From assembly GCF_021155765.1 (NCBI RefSeq), contig NC_060108.1, positions 16,331,025 to 16,395,024 of the forward strand: a stretch of DNA of 64,000 nt. The letters run 5' to 3'. Source of the stretch: Diprion similis. Lineage: Eukaryota > Arthropoda > Insecta > Hymenoptera > Diprionidae. Numbering within the stretch: position 1 is the first letter of the stretch; each line of letters begins with the position of its first letter. This document shows positions 23,001 to 34,512 of the stretch, in pieces. The notes below the pieces were generated by a model. It saw only the letters and a list, made by a program, of their open reading frames with translations, made no database searches and had not been told where the DNA came from. The position numbers and the translations under genes were made by a program.

Positions 23001-26000
23001 GACCTGAAGGACCTCGAGGACCTAAGGGTGAGAAGGGAGCTATGGGACTTGGATTCGAGGGTCCGAAGGGAGACAAGGGAACTAAAGGTGAAAGGGGGCC
23101 ACCAGGGGTTGTGAATAGCGAACCCTTCACGGACAACAAAGGAACCACTGGGCCACAGGGAGCACCTGGAGATAGGGGACAGAAGGTATATCGACTAAGG
23201 AAAGTACCATTTGCAGATAATGACGGTCGCACAAATTTCAGGGAGAACCTGGACCGGAAGGCGAAAGAGGTGAACAAGGGTATACTGGAGACGCTGGGCT
23301 ACCGGGACGAGACGGTGCCAAAGGAGAAAAGGGACTTCCCGGTCCAGCTGGTGATCGTGTAAGTTAAAATTATAATGACATTGTGGTGTGTTAATGATTT
23401 TTCTGTATAAAATAACTTTTTATTGTAACGAAGCAACGTTTGGTTGAAATCATTATTCCAATATGTGCAGGGTAGAGAAGGACATTCTGGACTTCCTGGA
23501 CCTCAAGGGCAAAAAGGTGACCGAGGTGATGACGGACTAGAAGGACTCTCCGGACGCCCAGGTGCTAAAGGAGAGCCTGGGCTTAAAGGTCCTCGCGGAT
23601 TTCCGGGAATGGTTGGACCTGCAGGACCTCCTGGAGTAAGTAATCAATTTACAGTCACATATGCAGAGAGAAATTTTATTATGTAATTATATTGATTGGC
23701 AGGGTGGCCAAGGCGTCGCTGGACCGCGAGGCGAACCAGGACCGAGAGGGTTCCCTGGACCAACTGGACCCAAAGGATTAGACGGTTTTCCTGGACAACC
23801 TGGGTCTAGGGGACCTCAAGGTCCCAGTGGTGGCCTTGGATTGCCTGGTACCCCAGGTCGTGAAGGATCGCCGGGAGAAAAAGGAGCTAAGGGTAATGCG
23901 GGGCTGGACGGTGCTCCCGGAGAAATTGGCCCGAGGGGTTACGACGGGCCACAAGGACCTGCTGGGCCTCGTGGTATCGCTGGTGAAAACGGAATTTCTA
24001 TCCCTGTGAGTTAGCGCGGCTATTGAAAATGGGCATTATGTATGATATTATCCGAATTCAATTTTTAACAGCGTTTTCTATTCCAAAAACAATCTATTTC
24101 CATTACTTTTCATGTTTCATAACCAGGCTTGTGTAAAAGTAATGCATTATCCATTAATTTTAACAATGTGAATGGGATAAGTTCTTCATTACTAATAGAG
24201 AAAGTAATGTGTAATGGATGAGTACCTCATCACACTTTACTTTTATAATTTCTAATGGAGTACTCATCAATTTCACATTACGCAATTTAATGTGTAATTA
24301 ATACAGTAATACATTATTCAAAACTCTGTTCATAACGTAGGGACCTAAAGGGGCGGACGGTATTTCTGGAAGAGATGGTGCACCAGGTCAAAAGGGTGAA
24401 CCTGGGCAAATGGGTCCTAGCGGAATCCCCGGAGACTCTTTAATGGGCATCCCCGGAGCACCTGGAGAAGCTGGTTTTCCAGGAGCGCCAGGTAACCCTG
24501 GTCGAGATGGACCTGCTGGAATTCATGGTGAACCAGGGCAGAAGGGAGATATTGGAGGTCAATGTTCAGACTGCAGACCTGGTGCAGCAGGAGAAAAAGG
24601 TGACCATGGATATGATGGATTACCAGGTGCTGCGGGACTTCGTGGTCCTCCAGGAGAACGTGGATACACAGGCGCGAGAGGCGCTGACGGATCGCCAGGA
24701 CCCGCTGGTCTTCAGGGAGATAAGGTAAATTATTTGAACGTGATTTATTTACGTATCTTATCACCAAGGTATTGATAAAATGGTTCTTATATCCAATCCG
24801 TGAACTGATTAAATCGTTATGATATTGGATTTGACAGGGAGAGGACGGTATCGATGGGGTACCGGGTCCTCAGGGAGAAAAGGGTGCTGCAGCTATAGTA
24901 TCAGGCAGCCAATTGATTATGGAAAAGGGTGATAGAGGAGAAAGAGGCACTCCAGGTGACCGTGGTCCGCAAGGACTACCTGGACCATCCGGAGAGAAGG
25001 GCAGTTTAGGTTATGCAGGTTTTCCAGGAGCGAAAGGAGCCAAGGTAAGACGATTCAAGGGCTAATCGTAAAATTGTAGAAGTGATATTGACCAAGGAGT
25101 TACCGCCACAAAATATTTGGAGTCTTATTCTGAAATCGAAAAAAAATGTTGAGCGCTGTTCTGTTTCAAGGGTGACCGAGGATACCCTGGTATGGATGGA
25201 ACTAATGGAAGGCCCGGAGCACCAGGAGCTAAGGGAGAGCCAGGTCTCAGCGTTAAGGGAGAGCGAGGAATTCCTGGCCAATATGGAACTAAAGGAACTA
25301 AAGGATTACCCGGTCTAGACGGTCCTCCGGGACAACCAGGTAATATAAAGTATTTTAAGATCTTTTATGACATTCTATGATGATAATTTAATTGGTTAAC
25401 ATATTTTAATATGCAGGTAAATGTCCACTTTCGGAATACAAAAACGCACCCAAGGGTGACCCAGGGTTGCCAGGACTGAAGGGTGAATCTGGGATAACAG
25501 GATTAGACGGACCACCGGGTGAACGAGGATATCCAGGTCGTGAAGTGAGTGCCAAGTGTTTGATTAATTGGTTGATTATATACTGAGAGTATACTATTTA
25601 CCATATCCATGTGTAAGGTATATGTGTGTATCAATGAATGAATTTCGTGGGGTGAATTTTTAGTTTTGACGGCTTGGTTAACAGTGAAATCTTCTTATGA
25701 AGTAAAATGTACTCAACAGCTAACGAGTTTTCCAATCCTTCGATCAGTTAACTTACTTTCCTTTTACTTCAAAAAAATTAAAAATTACCGAACCATTTAT
25801 TCCAGACCATGGATTTTCGTGTAAAGAAAAATTTTCGTGTTGCAAATTGGAAAAAGACCTTGTATCATTCAATGTGTGAAATTCATTTGTAGGTATGAAC
25901 ATAGGCGCTAAAATAATTTCCTGGTTAGGTTCACTATCAAGAACGTTTAATTTTCTTTTACCACTCTTCGATATAATTTGAACTCGTCGTTTGATTATCA

Positions 26001-29000
26001 TTTGTGAATCATTGGACTTTCACTGAATGATTGATGATGCGGGTTGAACAGCTGTAACATTTTAACTCCTTGGGATCGTGGCTTAATAGCCGTGCTTAAT
26101 AACCTTCTAGCAATCTATATTTGGTCGCTATCCAGCGGCTTGGGAGTCGCGTTATCGAAATGAGCTACAATAATCAAACCCCGAGACCGGATAACCCCGG
26201 CGTAAGTTCAATGCTGATAGAATTCGTGGAAGGTCTTAATTTCATAAAAATCAACGACGGCTAATCAGTTAACATTGAAATCAGCCTTAAGTACGCACCG
26301 TGAAGATAAGTTAAGAAGATTAACAATTTTTTTCGAACTGACTTCAAGTCAATTTTGTTTCCATGCTTAGCTGAATTTCCATAAATCCACATTCTATCAA
26401 AACAGGGACCTGCAGGACCTCCAGGAGCTATTGGACCTCCCGGACCCCCTGGCCCTCGTGGTTTAGTGGGTCTACGTGGGGACAAAGGAGAGCCGGGTCC
26501 GATGGGATTCGAGGGAGAACCGGGACGTGACGGTCAGCGAGGATATCCTGGATTGCCAGCTGCTAAAGGAGACAAGGGAGAGGCTGGTATTCCCATGAAG
26601 GGGAACCCCGGTCCTGTTGGTCCTGAAGGAAAAAAAGGTGAACGTGGTTTACCCGGACCACCGGGTAAAGATGGACGAGAAGGAAGCTCAGGACTGCCAG
26701 GTTTTAATGGAGAAAAGGGAAACATGGGAATGCCGGGATTGGATGGACTTCCAGGAGCACCGGGAGAAAAGGGAAACACTGGTCCAATTGGTCCCCCTGG
26801 ACCAAATGGAATCGCTGGAACGCCAGGTGCTGATGGGCCAAAAGGTGAGAAAAAAATTGTTGATATTTTTCTGCTAATTAAGTACAAGGGAATCTTCGAA
26901 TTTCGGCCAGCTCAAGAAGAATTGATAAAAAATAGAGAGAAAATTGGATAAATGAAGCAGATGCAAATGCAAGATGAATGAGTGTGACAATATTTAATAC
27001 CTTGTGAACTTTTCAGGAGAGCCGGGCTTGGTTGGAGAACCTGGGAAAGACGGAGTTTCTGGATTCCCCGGTAACAAGGGTGAAAGGGGATCCACGGGCG
27101 AGACAGGCCCTAAAGGTTACCCAGGACGCCGCGGTGCGCCGGGATCACCGGGACTCCCAGGAGCCAATGGATTACCTGGTGCTAAGGGAGACGCCGGATT
27201 TCAAGGTCTTGAAGGTTTTCCTGGTAATCCGGGTCTGGATGGAATTCCTGGATTACCCGGCAAACCTGGCGAAAAGGGAGATACTGGATTCCAAGGTATT
27301 GAGGGAATACCTGGTCTTATCGGAACCAAAGGAACAAAGGGAGATCGGGGCTTCCCCGGTGTTGACGTAAGTTCTTCAGTCGATTTCAATCTTGATACTT
27401 TAAAGTTTGAAGCTACGTAACTATACATAATACTTAGTAGCAACGCGGTAGCTAGGGTCTGGTCATGGGGAGACTACTACACTCTCACCTATGAAAGAAA
27501 CAGGTCTATTTATTCTGCCCACCAAAATGCGTATTGGTCTGAAATTGTCTTGTTTCATCTGACAGAACAGGTATTGAAACTCGATGTTTCAATACGGGTT
27601 AAATGAAAAAGAATCCCTGTATAGTAATATTTTATGTACCATTATGCGTCAATTTAAACTCCGGGAATTTTATTAAATAATTTATTGCATTTTAAACATG
27701 TTTGGAAAAAAAATATGGAAAAGTAAACAAAAATTATTTTTTGAAAATAATTTTTATGCCTGAATGTATATTTGTTACTTAAATTACACTTCAAATATAT
27801 TGTGTTGTTTTTATTCTTACAAAATTAGTTTTTGGGGTGCAAAATTCAAATCTCGCCTTGGACGCTCATGCTCTTAGCTACGATACTGCTTAGCAGCAAT
27901 TCAGGAAGTACAACAAAATATTGAGTACAAAGTACTGCCATCGACGAATGTTATTGTTAAAACCTTTTTGCGATTCGTTTTCAGGGTTCGAAAGGAGAGC
28001 CGGGTGCAGTTTCAGAAAAAGGACAGAAGGGTGATACTGGAATGTCTGGGATTAGAGGACCTCCAGGACCACGGGGACGCGATGGAATTGATGGGGTTAA
28101 GGGTGAGCCTGGTAGACCTGGAATGGGTCGTGATGGTTTGCCTGGTCTCAAAGGAAATCGTGGGTCTCCTGGTAAAGACGGTTTCCCGGGATTGCCAGGC
28201 GAAAAGGGTTTTACAGGCGTCATAGGACTGCCAGGTTCCAAGGGCGATGTGGTAAATAAGATGAAAATTAAATATACCCACTTCCTCTGTGCTTCGAAGT
28301 CTCAGGCTGCAAATGAAGTTTAAAAAGTTTAATTCAGCTAAATTTAATCTAATGAACAAATTAAAAAATTCCATCACGCGAGAGAACTAGGTTTATCTTA
28401 TTTCGGAGACATTCAGATGGTAGCGAAGTGCCTCTATGCTCGTCGAAAAGTCCGTAAGCTTTGTTCATTGAATGGGTAGTTCATCAATTCTACTAAATGG
28501 TTAGGGTTCCCCTGGACAACCTGGATTACCGGGAAGAAACGGGATAGATGGAATTCCTGGACTAGATGGGGACCAAGGCCCAATAGGATTAAGTGGTTAC
28601 CCTGGACCGAAGGGAGAAAAAGGTTATTCCGGAATAAATGGTCTCGACGGTCTCAAGGGAGAAGCTGGCCCTGAAGGTATATATGTTCAGATAGGTTTCT
28701 TTACTCAGTGCAAACACAAAGCCGTCATTCCATAATTCCTTATATCTACGCAGGCATCACTGGACCCCCTGGTTTAATGGGAGAAGTAGGAGCAAAGGGT
28801 GACCGAGGACCTACAGGACCTCAGATGACGGTAAAGGGAGAGAAGGGAAAACCAGGACTACAAGGTTACGATGGCAATAATGGAGAGAAGGGAAATGAAG
28901 GTGCCCCTGGCTTCGACGGCCGAGAAGGAGAGAAAGGTGACCAGGGACCTCCAGGGCCCATGGGTATTCCTGGAACTCCGGGCTACGCGGGCGAAAAAGG

Positions 29001-31510
29001 TAAGCTTCGTAGGATAGTAGCATCTGAATTCAGATTTCGCGAATACGTATTAAAGCAAATTCTCACGATCAATTTTGCCACAAGTCCGATATATCGTATC
29101 CTTGGTCATTTTTAGGTGACACTGGGCCAATGGGACCCGTTGGACGCGTCGGATTAACTATCAAGGGAGAGAAGGGGCTTCATGGCTTGCCGGGTAAGAA
29201 CGGACGTAATGGGATCCCGGGCACACCCGGAGAAAAGGGAAACCCTGGTATTCAGGGTCTAGAGGGAAGGCCAGGAAACCCAGGACCTCCTGGACCAATC
29301 GGTCCCCAAGGACAAAAGGGAGACACCGGTCCGGTCGGTTTGGACGGTATTCCAGGAGCCCTCGGAGCCCAAGGACAGCCTGGGCCAACTGGACCACCCG
29401 GAGCAAGAGGAGACAAGGGAGACACTGGTCCCCCCGGAGCATACGGAGCACCTGGAGAGAAGGGAGATCAAGGATTCCAAGGTGACCTTTTATTATACAT
29501 CTTATATATAAAAAAATAATAAATCTCATTCATTGAAATTAAATGTTTAATGATTGTTTCATTAAGGTCAACCTGGATTCGACGGACCGCCAGGAGAAAA
29601 GGGAGATAAGGGATACGACGGATTCGACGGTGCTCCCGGTGCTCAAGGTGAAAAGGGAGACAAAGGATTCCAAGGATTACCTGGAGAACCTGGAGTAGCT
29701 GGCTATATCGGTATCAAGGGAGAAAGAGGTGATGATTGTATCCAGCCTCCACCAGGCCCCAAGGGAGAACGAGGCCCTCCAGGTAAATATAACCGGCTGC
29801 AAAATTGGAATTTGATATTTTAAACGGTCTCAAAAAACAGGACGAATCGATTTAATGTAACGTCTGATAAATTCGTCTTTCAGGTATAAACGGAATGATT
29901 GGACCAAAGGGAGAAAAGGGAGTACCAGGACCAGTTGGATTCCCAGGAATAAACGGAGAGAAGGGAAGTGCAGGTTTGAACGGTTTTGAAGGTCCTGTTG
30001 GACCACCAGGGTTACCCGGACCTCCCGGCGCGCCAGGAATACAAGGAGTTCAGGGTCCCATTGGATATCCGGGACCGAAAGGAAATCAAGGAGCGGCCTG
30101 TCAAGCTACGCCCGATTATCTAACTGGAATCCTCATTGTCAGGCACAGTCAAAATTCTACGGTACCTACCTGCGAGCCAGGACACGTCAAGCTGTGGGAC
30201 GGATACAGTCTTCTATACCTCGATGGAAACGAGAGAGCGCATTCACAGGATCTAGGTGAGTTTCAGTGTTGTCGTTGAGACAGAAAGGTTGAGAATCATG
30301 ATGATTATTCGGATAGTTATTATACAGTTCGTTTTCGTTGTGATCTTCGGGCATTTCGAAAACCGCCGCTTCCAAAAAATTGTTTTTGTTTTTTAATTGA
30401 AACCAGATTTCGCCAATCCCATGATCTTCTTGTTTGCATGTCCCAATGCACGGAACTGGTGCTCTAAAATTGAAATCTTCGGTCAAGAGCTGCAGCCTAA
30501 GCGTGGATGTTTCATATTTTAAATCGAAAACACTTATTCAGGATATACTACATTTTTCTTTGCCTTTTAATTTTGCCTGTCCGGTTTATTTCGTTCAGGA
30601 ACACACTTTATGCGCGTTACAAGTTTAGTTTCCCAACACTAGATACAAACAACAGGTAATAATTATCAATTGCAATCGGTGTAACCATTTAGATTGATAC
30701 AGATAACAGTATTCTCTTATATGTATACCTAATTGTCTTTGTCGGAAAACAGGCTCCGCCGGTTCCTGCATAAAGAAATTCTCAACGATGCCGTTCCTGT
30801 TCTGCGACTTCAACAACGTTTGCAACTACGGTAGCCGTAACGATCGTTCTTACTGGCTGTCGACAAACAGCCCTCTGCCGATGATGCCTGTCGAGGAAGG
30901 TGCCATCGAATCATACATCTCTAGGTATGCCGTTGAATTTGATTCGTTTGAAAAGTGTGAAAAAACAAAAATCACCAAACAGACATCGCAATCATTGTTT
31001 GTGCAACTAATTTTTCTACTGTTTTTTCACCCGATTCTTATCCCAGGTGCGTCGTATGTGAGGCTCCAGCCAACGTGATCGCGGTGCACAGTCAATCTCT
31101 AAGTATTCCAGAGTGTCCCAACGGATGGACTGGCCTTTGGTTCGGTTACAGTTTCATAATGGTGGGTATAGTGGATCTATTTTTTCTGGATGCCTCGTGT
31201 AACTTGTTCCGTTTTTCAATTACTGTATGATAATTTTTTTCGAACCACGTAGCATACCGGAGCCGGAGCACAAGGTGGAGGACAATCGTTAGCTAGTCCA
31301 GGTTCATGTCTCGAAGATTTCCGCGCAACACCGTTCATCGAGTGTAACGGGGCGAGAGGTACTTGTCACTACTTTGCTAATGAGTTTAGTTACTGGATGG
31401 CGACAATCGAGGACATCGCACAGTTCCAGCGACCAGAGAGGCAGACCTTGAAGGCGGGTAATCTACGTACGCGAATAAGTCGTTGCAAAGTGTGTATAAA
31501 GAATACGTAA
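17503..31510 (+). CDS. vkg (Col4a2): Collagen IV alpha-2 chain (viking type), complete
   Basis: This is the second chain of basement-membrane collagen IV. Twenty-six exons total 6447 bases, giving 2148 residues plus stop: 17503-17522, 18155-18197, 20829-20970, 21050-22194, 22288-22422, 22508-22615, 22696-22917, 23000-23185, 23242-23358, 23471-23635, 23703-24005, 24341-24724, 24838-25044, 25171-25339, 25417-25544, 26406-26844, 27017-27366, 27985-28251, 28505-28676, 28754-28999, 29116-29481, 29567-29782, 29884-30255, 30753-30924, 31047-31161 and 31253-31510. All phases match. The NC1 domain has alpha-2 hallmarks ([27 protein letters not shown]). The chain is longer than vertebrate alpha-2 (about 1.7 kb of residues in codon terms, roughly 1700 aa) because of an N-terminal extension. 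The weakest junction is the GTTGGT donor at 20971. Confidence 0.93.
18934..19142 (-). other. Unrecognised coding-like island, antisense in col4a2 intron 2
   Basis: A GC-rich block of about 180 bases stands out from AT-rich flanks. On the minus strand its open frame reads [20 protein letters not shown], then [17 protein letters not shown] and [20 protein letters not shown], ending in hydrophobic sequence at a possible AG|GTATCG donor (18932-18933). Third codon positions are mostly G or C and the product looks like two or three membrane helices. Candidate acceptors lie just upstream of 19096 or 19099, or the frame may extend to the stop at 19143-19145. I do not recognise the family and see no partner exons. 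It could be an exon of a nested gene, a fragment of a duplicated gene or a conserved non-coding element. Confidence 0.3.
19971..20004. repeat. GA dinucleotide microsatellite
   Basis: A GA run with one interruption, inside col4a2 intron 2. Confidence 0.92.
20829..22194 (+). CDS. vkg (Col4a2): col4a2 exons 3-4: Tyr/Gly/Ser-rich N-terminal extension and first 7S cysteines
   Basis: Exon 3 (20829-20970) encodes a polar segment with an RGD (VTRGDIGK) and an acidic tyrosine cluster ([14 protein letters not shown]). Exon 4 (21050-22194) encodes about 380 residues of low-complexity sequence rich in Gly, Ser, Tyr, Asn, Asp and Arg, with five NPYY/NDPYY motifs in register at 42-residue spacing. It ends [20 protein letters not shown], the cysteine-rich 7S lead-in. 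The Gly-X-Y helix starts in the next exon. No globular domain or transmembrane segment is visible, so it is probably disordered extracellular sequence. NLT and NCT are N-glycosylation sequons. Its function is unknown to me. Confidence 0.85.
21427..21951 (+). repeat. 126-bp coding tandem repeat in col4a2 exon 4
   Basis: Copies begin at 21427, 21553, 21679 and 21805, with a fifth truncated start at 21931. Each is exactly 126 bases (42 codons) and opens with (S/N)(N/D)PYY. Copies 1 and 2 differ at only about six bases, copy 3 is moderately diverged, and copy 4 keeps little beyond the NDPYY start and the Ser-rich spacer. The gradient suggests recent unequal exchange or gene conversion at the 5' end of the array. 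Confidence 0.93.
22288..29782 (+). CDS. vkg (Col4a2): col4a2 exons 5-22: interrupted triple helix
   Basis: Eighteen exons of Gly-X-Y repeat. Up to exon 13 they are all in phase 0 and start with a Gly codon; later ones mostly split the Gly codon. The segment rich in GXK and GEKG triplets offers many hydroxylysine sites. Interruptions include [13 protein letters not shown] (22696-22917), [11 protein letters not shown] (23000-23185), ISIP (23703-24005), a Cys pair QCSDCRPG (24341-24724), [14 protein letters not shown] (24838-25044), [12 protein letters not shown] (25417-25544) and [10 protein letters not shown] (29567-29782). GRDGCNGTD at 22600-22615 matches GCNGTDG of the alpha-1 chain. LRGDKG in exon 26406-26844 is another RGD. 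Interruptions give collagen IV its flexibility and cross-linking sites. Confidence 0.93.
24204..24281. repeat. Imperfect inverted repeat in col4a2 intron 11
   Basis: A 22-base arm at 24204-24225 is the reverse complement of 24260-24281 at 20 of 22 positions, with a 34-base loop. The loop itself contains CTCATCACACTTTAC, a diverged third copy of the arm. The surrounding intron (24.12-24.33 kb) is full of related GTAATG/CATTAC words. It may be a small foldback element or MITE remnant. Confidence 0.6.
27571..27595. repeat. Perfect 10-bp hairpin in col4a2 intron 17
   Basis: GTATTGAAAC and GTTTCAATAC are perfect reverse complements separated by five bases. Role unknown; a short structure like this can occur by chance in AT-rich introns. 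Confidence 0.55.
30099..31510 (+). CDS. vkg (Col4a2): col4a2 exons 23-26: C-terminal NC1 domain
   Basis: The NC1 domain nucleates trimer assembly and joins two protomers head to head. It starts after the last Gly-X-Y ([16 protein letters not shown]) in exon 29884-30255 and runs through 30753-30924, 31047-31161 and 31253-31510 to TAA at 31508-31510. Both duplicated halves are present ([20 protein letters not shown] and [20 protein letters not shown]). All twelve conserved cysteines can be placed, ending [12 protein letters not shown] thirteenth cysteine lies at the helix boundary (AACQ). In the segment before TLKAG, where alpha-1 chains carry the lysine of the sulfilimine bond, this chain reads QFQRP and has no lysine, as I recall for vertebrate alpha-2. 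Confidence 0.95.
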
Positions 31511-31992
31511 AATTTGAAAATATATATATATTAAACGATGATAATAATATTACCATAAAGAGAGAAATATGTTAAATTACATTATTATACGATCTTTCTT
31601 GAGAAGAAAAAGAAAATTAACTCACAAATACAAGATACGACAGGAAGATCAAATGCAAAAAGCCGTCTAACATATTAATGAAATTTCATTTTTCTTCAAT
31701 CTTCTCCGCTTACAAAAATCGAGAGTATATATAACAGATAAATATGATACAATTACGGTCAAAAAAGAGTATAAATAAGTTTTATGTTATAATAATGAAA
31801 ATAATAATATATGTTTTATAGAAGACGAGAGAGATTTGTTGTTTCTTTTTGGAAAAAAAAATTTTTATTCCAATTTTCTGCCCTTTCATATCCTGCGATG
31901 CTCTTTTTTGACGATTATACATTACCAATTGACCATTCACCAGGTGCCTAGGCTACTTCTAGCATGTAAAATAATATATATACATAAATATG

Positions 31993-32057
<65 letters not shown>

Positions 32058-34298
32058 TATACAAATATACATATATATTTATATATCATAATAATATACA
32101 AAAAAGTTTAAGTTTATTTTACTGTTATAATATGCTACTACTATTACTACGGAGCACTGCCCATATCCAATATGGCTATTCGCATATTGTATAATAATGA
32201 TTAATTACTTAGCTTGGTAATAATGTGACACCAAATATTTAAATAGGTATTTTGCTACGTAATCAATAAACTTGTACGTTTTAGATTTCATATCATACAT
32301 GTATAAATATATTGCCACGAAACTGGTATTACAATACGTTGTACGTGTATGAGGCTATAGCTATACGGAAATTATTTATCGAATTGCGTCGCTCGTAGCC
32401 GTATCTGAATATTTGATTTGCAAAAATTCCAAATTACATAAGAAGTTTTTTTTTTTTTTCTTGCCAAATCTGCACAGTCAATTGAGTAACTCAGCGCTTT
32501 GAGAGGTTAAGGTGATATTTATGGGAGCAGAGTTAATTCTCTCGGTAAATGAAATTTGTATATTAAAAAAAGCAGGCAATCGCAATTTTAGAAAATTACG
32601 ATTTCAAAATTGAAAACAGGAATTCATTGGGTCGGAATACCGACTAAAAAATTTGACAATACACAATGAACAAGTAGTAATCTTTGAAATTTGTAAAAGT
32701 ACTGTGTTTTTCATTCGTTATGATCTAGTCGGGTGCTCTTAGCGAAGAAAACTTCGAAAATCTTCGCTTGTAACGTCAGGTGTTGATCGGTGAATAGTTT
32801 GCCATATCTGGTCAAGGTTGCGCACTTTCGCGTGTTCCATACTTGAGTAATGAGATGCAGATAATGTTTAACCAAATTTAATTTGCGAAGCTACGATGTC
32901 AAGGAAAGAGAAACAAAACGAAAGAGAAGGGAACGAGGAAGATAATGTCGACAAAGGAACGGTATCTAACTATACGTGACTTGCACAGAAGTAGAACTAC
33001 CTTTACACGATGTTCGAGTTTCGATCACTGTTCATATTTCGCGGCAATTAATTTACGTAATTGATCTTGCTGAGGAAAATTTTTGTGATCAATTATCATG
33101 CCAGCTGACTTGCACAGCCGTTTGGTAAATTTATGAACTTACATGAGGAATGGAATGCTTTCTGTTTACGGACCTACGACGTGTTGTTGCAAATATGTTA
33201 ATTTCTGATGATCGTCACTGTAATAATAAAAACAGTATTCTAAGTAATAGCTGGAATTATGTCAGCGATAAACAGCTGCTGATCATATTATAAAACAACA
33301 ACACACAATTTTAAAAATCCATTTTTCACCTAGGTGGCAAAAGTTATCGGATACGTACGTAATTAAAAAAGTTTTCATAATTTTGATAGATCATTTTTCA
33401 AATTATTTATTTTCTGCATTGAAATTAATATTTACGGTATGATTCGAATGCCCCGTAAATACAAACGATAATCAAATGGGCTCGCAATTTTTCGGGTTTA
33501 AACTTTTTGCCTTATACATCGTAATGGGTAAAAGAAGCTGAAACTGGAATACGGTATCCATGCGTTAATTCGTGACCTTTGAATTGAAAAAAATTAATCA
33601 AGGCTTGTCGAATCCAGATAAACGGCATTCCTCCTAGTCCCGAAGAGTTACAACGAATAAATAGTACATGCTAATATGAAACGACGATTTCCATGTCTTC
33701 CAGTTTTACGTAACTTACAAGATTTTGGCTCTGTTACAGGTACGATAATCTCCGTGTATTCGTGAACGCGAGGATGTTATAAACGCCCAGCTCGTCTACG
33801 TATGTGAGGTATCATAATATTTATATACAGTAGCAGCTCGATTCAGGTCCGATTGACTTGAATCCTCTCCCCCCACTCCTCATATTTCCAATTCCCCCAT
33901 CTTTCCTCGCTGCGAAGCGCGACGGTCGGTAGTTCGGTCTGAGCTCTGGGTCTGGTCACATCGATAATCCAATCTTGTTATCAATCTCAATCTCAACATG
34001 TCGCTTATAAATTGTCAAGAAGGGGGTCCAGATATTAATATGGCCCTCGGAGCTCCCCTAAAAATTTACGTAGTTGATTGAACGAACTTTTCATGCTTGC
34101 CAGCGTAAAGTATTTGGATGGAACAAATAATGCCTTCTGTCCAAAAATGAAACAAGCTGTCGTGAGAAATTGACGACAGTTACGGGATGCTCGAAATGTG
34201 ACCGAAGTGAGCTTTCGCAGGTCTGAGGGATCGAAGTTCTTAGAAGTCGCTTCCTCTCCACCCCTGAACCTGGACTTGAATCCTTGAAGCTCCTACTG
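31511..34298 (+). other. col4a2 3'UTR and spacer to the aminotransferase gene
   Basis: AT-rich sequence follows the col4a2 stop. AATAAA at 32265-32270 could end a 3'UTR of about 760 bases, but several weaker AT-rich alternatives precede it. The spacer holds the TA/CA microsatellite at 32.0 kb. I find no coding exon on either strand. Confidence 0.6.
31999..32057. repeat. TA/CA compound microsatellite
   Basis: A TA run of about 40 bases passes into a CA run of about 16 bases. Located in the col4a2 3'UTR or just after it. Confidence 0.93.
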
Positions 34299-34330
34299 TA
34301 TAAAACTCTCTCGCGAGAGTTTTAATCCAT
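34299..34330 (+). promoter_or_regulatory. Candidate TATA box and hairpin upstream of the aminotransferase gene
   Basis: TATAAAA at 34299-34305 overlaps a 9-bp hairpin (AAAACTCTC / GAGAGTTTT, four-base loop TCGC). The start codon is about 210 bases downstream, which would suit a start site near 34330. No experimental support. Confidence 0.4.
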
Positions 34331-34512
34331 TGAATTGATTATGGAAAGAGGTGTGGAGTCGTCCGGCCAATCCGGTTTTATTCATTCCGCGTGAATACTG
34401 CCTGGCATGTGTTTACTTAGCGGAATTCTTCGGATTAGTTTACCTGCAACCTTCCGTCTATTGAACAGCTCGAGAATTTTGATCAAATCAACACCTGTTA
34501 CTTATTGTGACA

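Noticed and set aside
22996..29529. Minus-strand Pro-rich frames with PGxPxSP patterns
   Set aside because: Gly codons of the plus-strand helix (GGN) read as Pro codons on the other strand; these mirror the collagen exons.
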